Assembly: GCA_902651635.1 (NCBI GenBank)
Contig: CACRSC010000038.1
Location: 408,637-446,780, forward strand
DNA: 38,144 nt
Direction of reading: 5' to 3'
From: Mastigamoeba balamuthi
Lineage: Eukaryota; Evosea; Mastigamoebida; Mastigamoebidae
How positions within the stretch are numbered: the first letter of the stretch is position 1; every line of letters begins with the position of its first letter. Position numbers and translations under genes: made by a program. This document shows positions 23,949 through 33,863 of the stretch, piece after piece. The notes beneath the pieces were generated by a model that saw nothing but the letters and a program-made list of their open reading frames with translations, was not told where the DNA came from and did no database searches.

Positions 23949-26900
23949 ATGGAACAGCCACCGTCGGCGCTTCTCTCGAGCAGCTGGCTCCACCACACGG
24001 TCCCAGTGCGCCCCCGCCTCCATCGCTGCCCACGCTAACCTCTGGTGGAGGCGTTCGACTGGCCGGACCCTTGCGAGGCCGCTGGTGCGTACGGGCCCTC
24101 AGCTCCGAGCTGCTTCCCCGCAGACTACGTAGTCCTCCGGCGCTGCACCTTCTCCCGAGCCGCGGACGTCTCCGCACCCGTCCAGTACGCTGTCCTCGAG
24201 CTCCACCGCAGCCGGGGCTCGGGCGTGCCCGACGACGACGCGCTGCTGCTGCGAGTCGCCTGGCGGGTCGGCACAGCCCCGCAGCTGAGCGCAGACTGCG
24301 AGAGCACGAGGCTCGGGCCGCGGCCGTGGGCCAAGGGCAGGGGCGCCGGCGAGTGCTACGTGGCGAGAGAGTGGCACGAGGCCTCGGAGCTGTTCTGCAG
24401 CGTCCGCCAGGAGCTCGTGTCCACGAGGCTGGGGTTCAGGCCCTTCCTGGCCAGCGCCCCGGTCGGCACCTTCGCCGCTCGCGACTCGCGCCTGCCCGAG
24501 TCCGTGAGGCGCCTGCTGGAGGTTCTGTTCCAGGACGCGCGGTGCGCCCTGCAGAGGGAGGACGCTCTGATCGGTGGCGTCTCGCCTGCACAGCTGGACA
24601 GAGCAGTCTCCGTGCTCCTGCGAATTAACGACCTCCTGGGCACCGGGCAGGCGACACCGGAAGCAATGCACAGGTTGTCCGCCGAGTTCTTCGCGGCCTT
24701 CCCGCAGAAGCCCGGTGCCACAGAGTCGATCCTCTCGGAGAGGGACGTTGCCAAGTGGCTCGAGGTGTGCGAACTCTCGAGAGGGCTGTGCGACGTCGCC
24801 GAGTGCACAGGGGATTTGTCTGACCCTCGAATGTCAAGTCAGTACTACCATGTTGTCGACGCTAACCTACAAAACAGACGGCGATGTTCTCTATGAGGCG
24901 CTGGGCTGCGAGATAACAGAGCTCGCAATGGAGTCCGCTGAGGTGGGCACACCCCACAGTGCTCTCATCACAACTCACGGGCTAATGGCACAGGGATCCG
25001 CTGTGGGGCAGCTGCTGACGGGCTCTGACTGCTGCGTAGAACATGTATTCAAAGTCAGCAGGCGGGCAGACTTCGCCATGTTCGACAGCTCTCTTGGAAA
25101 TGTCCGCCTGCTTTTCCATGGTACCAGGGCAGCCAATTGGCTCGGAATCTTCTGCAGAGGGCTCGATACACCGAGAGCGTCCTCAAGATCACAGTACGAC
25201 ATCTCTCGTACGAGTCTGAGCCTTCTGGGCTCTGGTATCTACTTCTCGGACAAGTTCGAGGCGAGCCTCAAGTACACATCGCCGTGCAGAAACGGTACGG
25301 GCACTCGAGGTGTCGCGCATACTGAACTGCGCATTCCGCAGGCCGCCGGCTGATGCTGCTGTGCGACGTAGCTCTGGGGAAGGTGTTTCAGACACGGGAG
25401 GCACTGCCCGGACTGAACGAGGCACCTCGAGGGTTCGACAGTGTTGGAGCACTCGGAGGGTCCGAGCAGTTCCCCGACGCAGAGTACGCGGTATACTCGC
25501 CATCACAACAGAGGATCAGGTCCGAGAGCCAATACACCTGAGAGAGACGTGACCATAACTTGCCAGATACCTGGTCGAATTCACTCTTGAACAAGACACT
25601 CGAGTACCAGAGGACAACGCCCTGCCCGTACAAGGTCCTCGCGAGCTCCCTCGCCAGGATCCCGATGGAGCGGCAACGAAATCGGAGCCCGGCGGCTTCT
25701 CGTGGAAGCGCAAGCAGCGGCCCACTGCTGCGCCGCAGCCCAAGGCTCACGGCGGGCTCTTCGCGCGCGATGGCACGGAAATACCGCTGGAGAGCGTCGC
25801 TGTGCGGGCTCGGATAGTCGACGTGGCCGCTGAGGTCACAGTCTTCCAGCAGTTCAACAACCTCGGTGACGCTCCCGCAGAAGCAAAGTACTCCACTGTG
25901 CCGGTGAGGCCGCTGTCTGACTTTGGCCGTCTCTTAGGTACGTGTTCCCGCTCGACGAGAAGTGCGCTGTCACGGGGTTCGAGGCGTTCATCAACAGCAA
26001 GCGCGTGGTGGGTGTAGTGAAGGAGAAGGAACAAGCCCACAAGGAGTACGAGGAGGCAGTCAAGCGGGGCGACGGGGCGTACCTTCTCGACGAAACCCCC
26101 GGAAACGTCTTCACAATTGCCATCGGTACTCTCGCTCCGTGGTGGCCTTGTGCGCTCACCAAGACGCAAAGGAAACGTTCCGCCGAGGACGAAGGTTGTC
26201 ATCAAGCTGTCGTACGTCACGGAGATAGGTATGGAGGGGAACTCGAGGCAGTTCACGTGGGCCGCTGGTCTGTGCAGCATGCAACGCGCCTCTGCCGCGT
26301 CGACGACACAGACCGCGACATTAACATCCCTCGCTGACTCGACACAGAGCTTCAGTCCGTCATTCGCTCTCGCGTTCTCGAGTTTTCATGTTCCCGCCCA
26401 CAGGTCTCGAAATCGCTATCAGCATGCCCCACATCATACAGGAGATCTCGTCGACGACGCACTCGATAGCGTTCAAGAAGAGCTCTACCAAGGGCACCGT
26501 CAAGTGGATCGAAGCTGAGCCACCTCAAACGGACTTCGTCCTTCTCGTTCGTGTTGCCGGTAGGTTCGCGGTTTTGCACGAGTGTCCCAACATCAGTCTC
26601 TAGAGTCCCCGCGGCCCTGCTTCTGGCTGGAGGAGGCGCTGGATGGAGGCGATGAATGTGCGGCCATGATTGTGCTGCGACCACCGCTGTCTGATGCGCC
26701 TGTGGAGGGGCGCGTTGTGCACGTCATTCTAGACACGAGCAACTCGATGGCACCCTCCGAGGGTCAGCTGCGAGAATGTGCCACAGCAATCGTGGATGGT
26801 AGTCCAAGGCGTCATCACCAATCTCACCTTTCGCACAGCGTTGCCAGACGATTGTTTCTTCAACTTCTGGACATTTGGTTCCAACTTCGAGTCGTTCTTC

Positions 26901-28278
26901 ATGCGTCCCTGTCGGGGCGAGAAGAAGAACGTGACGCTTGTGCGCGAGAAGATCACTGGTATGCCATTGTCCTCTCTAACCTCCCGCCACCGACAAACAT
27001 GCTGCGCAGAGCTCTCGTGCAACTGGGGGAACACCGACCTATTCTCCATTCTGCAGTATGTTCTCCTCGATTGCAGCATGGGATGGAGCGGGAGACCCAG
27101 CGCCGTTTTTATGGTCACGGACGGCGAAGTCGCTAACGAGCGGGCGGTCTTGCGGGTACCTCGCATCCCGTGCCTCTTCACAATTAAAAGTGATGCTCGG
27201 CAGCTCGTCAAAGACCACTGCGGTCGCCTGGGAAACACCACGCGGGTGTTCCCTCTTGCGCTGGGCAGGAGCCCACATAGGCATAACGTTCTCTCTCTTG
27301 CACGTCTCGGTGCTGGAGCAGCGGAGTTCGTTCCCGAGTCTGCTGGCGTGGGTGACTATGTGGGCGTATGCACGATTGTCATGGCACTGACCCTTGTATA
27401 GGTTTCTCGGCAAGTCCGCAGGCTGACTTCGGCCTCGCTCTCTGGGCTTGCGCTGAGATGGTCGGACAGCGGCACCGCTGTAAAAGCCCGCCAAGCACCG
27501 TCAGCGATCAAAACCGTGTTCGAGGGCGAGAGAACAATTGTATACTGACTGCTTGCTTTGAACTGCTTACTTAAGTTGTACCATTGTGCAGGTGTACTCG
27601 TTCTGCCCGAAAAACTGTAACCAGTTGGCCGTCTCGAGTGCCGACCCATCAAGGGGCGCCGTGTCCAGCGTTACTATTCAACTGTCCCCCACCAACATGA
27701 GAAAAGGAGTGCTCATTCATCAACTCGCTGCAAAGGCGCACGTACTCGAGTGGGAGGACAGCACATATGCGGACGACACTGTGGGAGCAGAGCGCGAAAA
27801 GCAGCTGGTGCGTTCTAGTGGCCGCAACTTGGTGTCATACCACTCTCACCGGATCCAGAGGAGGAAAGAGATTATTGAGCTGGGCATCAAGTACAGCTTA
27901 GCCACGCCCCTCACGTCTTTCGTTGCCTGTGAGGAGAGGACGACGGTGGCAAAGTACAGCGCCCCCAGTGTGTGGCACACTAACCCGAGAATTGTAGCAA
28001 ATTGGAGACGCCTGACATTGGGCTGCTGGCGTGTTCTGTCGACGAATTACCGTATTGCCACACCTGGGAAACTGTTTTGAAGGGGAGCGGACCATGCTCA
28101 GGGTGGTGCGTCATCTTTTTCTTTCTGTGTGCCGTTAACTTCAATCAGGGGAATTGGCTCCGGGATGCCAATTGATCACCCCACAGTGTGGGACTTCTGG
28201 AAGCCCTGCGTTTGGTCCAGCACTTTGGAGGACCTGAAGATGTATCAGGCTCGAAGCTACGAGGACGGGTTTGAGCAC
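23949..28278 (+). CDS. PARP-VIT-vWA protein (vault PARP/PARP4-like)
   Basis: Predicted ADP-ribosyltransferase resembling vault PARP. Sixteen exons stay in frame: 23949-24005, 24051-24837, 24878-25294, 25342-25519, 25567-25887, 25938-26125, 26172-26267, 26404-26559, 26604-26762, 26809-26958, 27010-27155, 27204-27347, 27402-27539, 27592-27953, 27998-28105 and 28149-28278 (about 1179 residues). Residues 20-170 look WGR-like, then a helical PARP regulatory region. The catalytic domain has an intact H-Y-E triad: His362 (LFHGTR), Tyr403 (GSGIYFSD), Glu468 (DAEYAVY). A VIT domain follows (KYVFPLDEKCAVTGFEAF), then vWA with MIDAS DTSNS at 777-781, a Thr in GNTD, and TDG. No N-terminal BRCT is seen. 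The 136-bp intron at 26268 and the donor at 27348 (or 27360) are uncertain. Without splicing at 28279, translation ends at 28407; splicing to 28397 instead continues into the next feature. Confidence 0.8.
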
Positions 28279-28396
28279 GTATGCCCTGCAAACCGTTCGA
28301 AGAAAGGAACGAAGCACAATAAGCCCGGGCCAACGATACCCCAGAATGCAAACATGAGTCTGTGGCCCACAACTGATTGTACGCAGCAGCTCCAAG

Positions 28397-29562
28397 TGCA
28401 ATTCTGAGTACATCGCAGCCGAAGACTATCGCCGTCTGGTCGACAACTTCAGCATCCCCAGTGCCGACGGGTTCATCCTGGCCTACTCGATCACTGACAT
28501 CGAGTCGTTCTTCGCCCTCAAAGAGCTCAGGGAGCGTGTGAGTAGCATTTCTGTACCTTCAACTCAGTCACTGTCGCAGATTTCACGTATCAAGGGCATC
28601 AATATGCCCCTGGTGCTTGTTGGGATGAAAGCGGACCTCGAAGACCAACGCCAAGTCCCCTCTAAGCTGGCCATGCAGGTGGCTGAGATGTGGGGGATTC
28701 CTTTTTGTGAGGTGTCTGCACTGTCAGGGGAGAACGTGCACCTTCCCATCAGGATGATCGGAAGGGAGATCGCCAAGATGGGCACCTGGAGCTCAAAGGA
28801 TGCAGTTCCTTCATTTTCTGTCCCGGTTATCGGGAAAGGAGGTTTGGTTTCTCCTGAGGCCCTTGACTGACCTATCATAGGCGTTGGAAAGAGGTGCCTG
28901 GTGATGACCCAATCCACAAACTTGTTTCCCTCTGAGTACGGCAATAGTGTGTTGTTCCCCTCGCGTCTGAAACAGAACGCAGGTACATTCCCACGGTGTT
29001 CGACAACTATTCCTCCTTGGTGCAGCTCGGAGGCGACGACGCTGATGGGAAAGAGGTGCCGTGCGACAGAAAGAAGAGAAAGAGCACGAAGGCCAAGGCC
29101 AAGGCCACGGCAAAGGAGATGGTGGCCCATGCAATGCAGGAGCCAGAGGCCAGCTCTGTTCAACAGCAGCTCGAGCAGCTCGAGCCACCCAAGCCCCCAC
29201 AGCCGCTGCCGGACGACACTCAACTTCAGAGGGGCTCTTTCGAGGGGTACCTCCCCGGCGCACACACTCTGTGCAACAAGCTAGATGCTGGCTCAGTAAC
29301 AGCTGCGGACCTACCAGCTATACTGGAAGACAGCATGCTCCTCCAGCAGCAGAGGCTCGTAATCGATAACATCGAGTGTAACTGCGGGCGGGCTGACGAG
29401 TACATGGACTCCGCCGTGTGCGAGTTCCGCAAGGCTGGGAAGCTGCAGCGCCGCTCCCGAAAGAAGTTGGCCATCTGCTGCTGCTGCTGCGTGATCGTCC
29501 TGCTGGCCATTGCTGTGATTGCTCTGGCCATTGCACTGCCCTTGGTGCTCGGTCGCAAATAA
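28397..29562 (+). CDS. Degenerate Ras/Rho-like segment joined to a SNARE tail anchor
   Basis: Four exons: 28397-28537, 28580-28841, 28881-28935 and 28983-29562. The first two encode the back half of a Ras-like GTPase: SEYIAAEDYRR (switch-II helix), ADGFILAYSITD, G4 VGMKAD (Asn of NKxD replaced by Met), G5 EVSAL, and last helix IRMIGREIAKM. The frame then enters a Rho-like front half: VPVIGKGGVGKRCLV (P-loop ending GKR, not GKT/S) and NLFPSEYIPTVFDNY, split by an intron. After DGKEV comes a Lys-rich linker and a Qa-SNARE-like helix with the central Gln (LLQQQRLVIDNIE), a basic RRSRKK, five Cys and a single C-terminal membrane helix. No start ATG with an N-terminal P-loop is visible, so it is the 3' part of a longer gene, most simply the PARP gene upstream, or a pseudogene mosaic. 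GTP binding is unlikely; membrane anchoring is likely. Confidence 0.55.
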
Positions 29563-29563
29563 A
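29558..29563 (+). terminator. AATAAA polyadenylation-like signal overlapping the stop
   Basis: The stop codon TAA of the SNARE-tailed gene lies inside CAAATAAAG. The next gene, on the opposite strand, ends only 95 bp away, so 3' processing must occur close by. Other genes in the window do not show this overlap. Confidence 0.35.
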
Positions 29564-29657
29564 GTCTCAGATACAGACCATTTGTCAGCGCGCCAAACAG
29601 TTGTTATTATGCGATAGTACTTCGCACAGGCGTACGATGCGGTCTGGCCATCGTGTG

Positions 29658-31076
29658 TCAGCCGCTCGAGGACAGGCTGAGGGCCCCACTGGCCTCCGGA
29701 ATGCCGACAATGGCGATCATTGCCCACAACAGCCCGAAGCTTGCAATGATCGTCGTGTTGATCAGGAGCCCCGGGAGCGTCGGGTCCCACCCCCACTCGG
29801 GGGCGTACACTCCCGTGATGACCGTCGTGGGCATCAGCCCGCCGATGAGCAGCACCAGCCTGGCAAGCGGAGAGAACACCGAGAGCTTCCCGAGGGTGTT
29901 GTACATCAGGACGCCCCAGCTGATCCCGATGGTGTAGCGTATGACCATCGAGACGGTGACGGGGCGCCAGAGCTTGCGCAGCACGCTGGGACGCAGGTCG
30001 AGCAGCAGCCCGATGAAGAGGTAAGAGAGCCCGCCGTTGACGCGGGCGAGCACGTTGAGTATCGCCATGATGAATCCCGGCAGGCTCGCCCCGCCGAGGC
30101 CCAGCGTGAGGCCCAGGAACAGCGACCACAGCGGCAGGTTCGCCAGCAGCTTGAGCCCCATCCGCTTCAGCACCGCCCGCCTGTCCACCGCGACCATCCC
30201 CTCCGCCACGAGCCCCTGCCTCTGTTGGGTGGCGAGCAGCCATGCGTGCGGGGAAGGGGAGACCGTTGAGACGCAGCGATCGGGGAGAGGGGGGGGGGGG
30301 TACACGGGCCCACCCAGAGACCCGAGCTTGCGCCGCACCTCCACGCCCTTGGCGTCCGCGTGCTCGCGCACGCCGGGAAGCTCCTGCATCTTGAGGGCCT
30401 CGTTGAGGTCGAGCTCGTCGGAGCTGCGAGGCGAGTCGGGCGGCACGAGCGCCGACTCGAGCGACCCCGGGGGCGAGCTGCAGCCCGCGCCCGCCGCCGG
30501 CCGCGCCGACACGGCGTAGAGGACCGGCATGACGAAGAAGATGAAGAGGCCGTTGAGCAGGTCGAGCCACGCCAGCAGCTCCACGCCCGCGTCCCCCGCG
30601 ATGCCCTGCACGGGGGGAGAGGGTGGAGGCGCCCCACACGGCGACGGCCCGAGCGATCAGCCACCAGCGGGGGCCCGGGCTGCCGGCCGTGCCTCGATGA
30701 TGGGGTAGAAGAAGAGGCCGATGTTGAGGCCGAAGGTGGCGGCGATGGCCTGCGGGCGCACAGCTCGCGGGTCGTCGCCCGAGGCGCGCGAGACGAGCGA
30801 CGCGGGCAGCGCGTGGAAGACGGCGGCCGCGCACCCGAGCAGCACCGCGTCGACGGCCAGCCCGTAGGCGCAGATGGCGAGCGACTCGGGCCGCAGCGTG
30901 CGGCAGCGCATGAGGGCGCGGAGGACGACGGCGGGCAGCGTGGCGTTCATGAGCAGCTTCGAGACCAGCCCGATCTGCTGCGAGGCCGTCTCGGGCGTCA
31001 GGAACACGCGGCGCACCGTGTGGCCGATCGCCACCACGACGGCGCACACCCCGAAGCTCTCGTGCAGCGCGCCCAT
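29658..31076 (-). CDS. AEC-family (auxin efflux carrier-like) membrane transporter
   Basis: Predicted secondary transporter of the AEC/membrane transport protein family, which moves small organic anions such as malonate or auxin. Three exons (31076-30693, 30605-30306, 30215-29658) give 1242 nt, 413 aa. The N-terminal half has about five hydrophobic segments (e.g. SFGVCAVVVAIGHTV, IGLFFYPII). A polar loop of about 75 residues (SSDELDLNEALKMQELPG) follows, then the C-terminal half with GFIMAILNVLARVNG, LSYLFIGLLLDLRPS, RYTIGISWGVLMYNTLG and a final helix bundle. The pseudo-symmetric two-half design and the GLLLD...R motif fit the family. Intron 1 appears to be GC-AG (GAG|GCACGG); intron 2 (90 bp) contains a run of 13 C. 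Start taken at MGALHES, the Met just before the first membrane segment. Confidence 0.75.
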
Positions 31077-31463
31077 TCGGATGGCGTGCGCGTGTGTGGC
31101 AAGGGAGGGGCTCAGTGGTGGCGAACGTTGCCGAATCTCCCGCGAGATATCCCAGAAATCTGACGTATGTCGCGCTCTACTATGCGGGATATCCGAGGTG
31201 TGCAAGCGAACACTCTGTCTATACTGCTCGCCAGGTAACGCTGCGACGTGCTCAGCGGTATCTTGCTTCGCTTTGCTCTTGGTCTGATCACCGATATCCG
31301 CCATTTCTGAGAGTGTTACGAAAAAAGTGTACATCAACAGACTTCGCGAATAAACGAACGCAATTGTCCGTGAGTCAGAGACACCGGTGGTTGCGATTGA
31401 CCCGCCACTGACAGCGGATCCACATCGCTAAACAGCTCGTCCGAGAGTAGCTGGCGAAGTGCA
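31077..31463. promoter_or_regulatory. Divergent promoter region, transporter/alcohol dehydrogenase
   Basis: 387 bp between divergent starts. It contains inverted pieces gagatatccc and gggatatccg about 40 bp apart (31143 and 31188), plus AT-richer sequence near 31320-31350 (gaaaaaagtg, gaataaacg). The frame on the transporter strand continues upstream of its chosen ATG, so a longer N-terminus cannot be excluded. Confidence 0.4.
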
Positions 31464-32522
31464 ATGTCGTTCGAGGTGAGGGCCATCGCAGCCACTTCGG
31501 CCAGCGCTCCGCTGGGTCCGACGACGGTCACCCGGCGCCAGCCCACGGGCCACGACGTGCGTATCGACGTCCTCTTCTGCGGCATCTGCCGCACGGACCT
31601 GCACTGCGTCCGCGACGAGGCCCACGACTTCATGCCTACCAAGTACCCCGTCGTCCCTGGCCACGAGATCGTCGGCCGCGTTGCTGCCCTGGGCCCCGAC
31701 GCCTCCAAGCATCAGGTGGGCGACGTCGTGGCCGTTGGCTGCCTCGTCGACTCAGACCGCACGTGCCCCAACTGCCTCAGGAGCCTCGAGCAGTTCTGCC
31801 CCTCCAGGACGGAGACCTTCGGCGCCCCCGACAGGCGGCACGGAGGTGTGACGTTCGGCGGGTACTCGGAGGGCATTGTCGTCGACGAGCACTTCGTTTT
31901 CCGCGTGCCGGCGAACCTCAGCCTTCCTGGCGTCGCTCCTCTCGTCTGCGCGGGGATCACGACGTACTCGCCCCTACGCCAGGCGGGTGTGCACAAGGGC
32001 TCACGTGTCGGCATCGTGGGGCTCGGAGGGCTCGGGCACATGGGCGTCAAGTTCGCACTTGCGCTTGGCGCGCACGTAACAGTGATCACACACTCGCCGG
32101 GCAAGAAGGACGACGCAATACGCCTGGGAGCCCACGAGGTCGTTGTGTCGAGCGACACAGGAGACATGAAGAGGCACGCATGCTGCTTCGACTTCATCCT
32201 GGACACCGTGTCTGCAAGCCATGACATCAACCAGCTCGTCGCGCTCCTCGCAGTCGATGGAAGACTGACTATTGTTGGCGTGCTGCTGAAGCCCGTGCCG
32301 GTGGTAACGCTCTCGCTGATGTTCGCAAGGCGCAGCATTGGCGGGTCCATGATCGGAGGTGTGGCGGAGACGCAGGAGATGCTGGACTTCTGCGGCGAGC
32401 ACAACATAACAGCAGAGGTGGAGATCGTGTCGGCGCAAATGGTGAACGAGGCCTACGACAGGCTGGCGAGGTCCGATATAAAATACCGCTTTGTCATCGA
32501 CACGTCGAGTCTGAGGCCCTGA
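31464..32522 (+). CDS. Zinc-dependent alcohol dehydrogenase (CAD/YahK type)
   Basis: NADP(H)-linked medium-chain dehydrogenase reducing aldehydes to alcohols; 352 aa in one uninterrupted exon. Catalytic zinc ligands: Cys42 (CGIC), His67-Glu68 (PGHEIVG) and Cys162 (CAGITTYSP). Nucleotide site GLGGLGHMG (187-195), followed by THSPGKKDDAIRLGA, the Ser/Lys arrangement of NADP-preferring members. C-terminus IKYRFVIDTSSL is typical. The structural-zinc lobe keeps Cys101, Cys104 and Cys112 with normal 3-8 spacing, but the first ligand is Asp98 (DSDRTCPNC). No intron, in a neighbourhood where every other confident gene is split, and its closest resemblance is to bacterial YahK/AdhC-type enzymes, suggesting horizontal acquisition. 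Likely cytosolic aldehyde detoxification or fermentation; physiological substrate not determined. Confidence 0.92.
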   Translation: MSFEVRAIAATSASAPLGPTTVTRRQPTGHDVRIDVLFCGICRTDLHCVRDEAHDFMPTKYPVVPGHEIVGRVAALGPDASKHQVGDVVAVGCLVDSDRTCPNCLRSLEQFCPSRTETFGAPDRRHGGVTFGGYSEGIVVDEHFVFRVPANLSLPGVAPLVCAGITTYSPLRQAGVHKGSRVGIVGLGGLGHMGVKFALALGAHVTVITHSPGKKDDAIRLGAHEVVVSSDTGDMKRHACCFDFILDTVSASHDINQLVALLAVDGRLTIVGVLLKPVPVVTLSLMFARRSIGGSMIGGVAETQEMLDFCGEHNITAEVEIVSAQMVNEAYDRLARSDIKYRFVIDTSSLRP

Positions 32523-33225
32523 AATTGCACAAAACAATCGCCATTGCCCTTCGGATCCCAATAGAGTTCATTCAAGGATACTGAAATTCTGTCTCTTCCA
32601 ATACCACAAACGTTTTTTCCTTCAACAACGCTGAAAACAACTGATACGGGTGAGGAGTCGAGGAGCCCCACAGGGGGAAGAAGAAGTGACAGAGTGTCGG
32701 GACAAACAGGCGCGATGCGGGCTGGCAACTGGGGTGGTATGAACAAAAAAAAAAGTGAGGCTCTGTTGGGGGGCTCCACATTTATCATCAACGAAATCTC
32801 GCCCCATCAGAATAATCGGACCTGGCAACAGAAGGGGCCAGCGGGATGCCGTGTGGACTGCCGGCGTAGTCACACGACAATCCTGCAGCAGTGCGCTGGA
32901 GGCGGCTAGGTCGTGGACGACGTTCACGAGTCGCAGTTCAGCGCGGTGGTGCCGATACAGAGGCACCTGAGAGCCGTGGCACGCAGAGCTCTCGCGGATC
33001 CGAGCTCCGCGTCGCAGAGCAGCGAGGACACAAGCAACACAGGATAGCACCAAAGGCGGTGGCACAGCAGAGGGAACGGCGCGGTGACGTGGGTGGGGGC
33101 GTGGCGGNAGCTTAGCTCAGCGCACAACGACTCACTGAAAAAAACAAACCTGGGGAGAGTGGGCACGATTCCCGCCCCATTTTGTGCTCCTGTTATGAAT
33201 CAGGACTCAGTTGATTCCTGAGCAG
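32523..33225. other. Gene-poor interval with one ambiguous base
   Basis: No gene supported. The 3' flank of the alcohol dehydrogenase is AT-richer; the rest is mixed. An N at 33108 is the only ambiguous base in the window and may mark an assembly join. Just after it, TAGCTCAGCGC (33113) and GGCACGATTCC (33162) resemble pol III A and B boxes, but no tRNA cloverleaf can be drawn. Confidence 0.5.
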
Positions 33226-33729
33226 ATTGATATTTCGAGAAAGTGCGAGTACTGCACTCTGAAGGGCTCGCCCGCCTTGTTCCCACCTCCCGTTCAAATG
33301 GAAAGAGCGAGGGCAGAGCAGAAGCCATTCCTCGAGCACCACGTCAAGACCTGCCTGGGCGGCAGCATCAGCTTTGCGGAGTCCCTAGATCGCACAGGAG
33401 TGTTCATGACTAAGTCTCGTCGCATGTTCCTCAGCAGGGTCGACGACCACATCCAGAGACTCGACAGGTGCAACACGGACTGCGACAGGCTCAACGGCCG
33501 CGGGCAGTGCATTGTTGTCGCGGCCCAGCACAGCAGCGGCAAGACGTTCCTGCAGCAAAGTAGTGCTGACGCGGGGGCAAAGGCCACCAGGCGCACGTTT
33601 ATCTGCTTCCTTAACTACAAGGTGTCTCCACCGCTGCACCGGACGCCAGTTGAGACGCTAAAGAGAGGCCTTACGGCAATTGATGCACGCTTCTCCAAGT
33701 ACATGAGTTCGGGCTCGGCAACTGAATGA
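33226..33729 (+). CDS. P-loop NTPase fragment, possibly Crinkler-type
   Basis: An open frame follows an acceptor-like cctgagcag and reads about 167 residues to TGA at 33727. It contains KSRRMFLSRVDDHIQRLD, then IVVAAQHSSGKTFLQ, a hydrophobic strand plus Walker-A-like SSGKT as in the NTPase domains of many CRN proteins. No Walker B or downstream domain follows: high-GC coding sequence stops where the AT-richer transposon block begins. No start codon upstream is convincing; the first internal Met is at 33299. It is best read as a truncated gene. The assignment to the Crinkler family is tentative. Confidence 0.4.
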   Translation: MDISRKCEYCTLKGSPALFPPPVQMERARAEQKPFLEHHVKTCLGGSISFAESLDRTGVFMTKSRRMFLSRVDDHIQRLDRCNTDCDRLNGRGQCIVVAAQHSSGKTFLQQSSADAGAKATRRTFICFLNYKVSPPLHRTPVETLKRGLTAIDARFSKYMSSGSATE

Positions 33730-33863
33730 ATAGAAGTGCCCTCAGAAATATGAATATTGAATTGTGCAGTTGCAGTGAAGTAATCACTATTCATATCTTA
33801 TTTCTGTGCAAATTTCAGTATCTACTGCCTATTACAGTTATTACTTATCATATCTGCATTTAT

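Noticed and set aside
32622-33065. 147-residue minus-strand frame downstream of the alcohol dehydrogenase
   Set aside because: Low-information Ser/Arg/Pro-rich sequence with no motif or splice context.
33104-33180. tRNA gene or tRNA-derived SINE after the N
   Set aside because: A-box-like TAGCTCAGCGC and B-box-like GGCACGATTCC are 50 bp apart, but the T-loop lacks TT, the D-stem has no partner and no acceptor stem forms.
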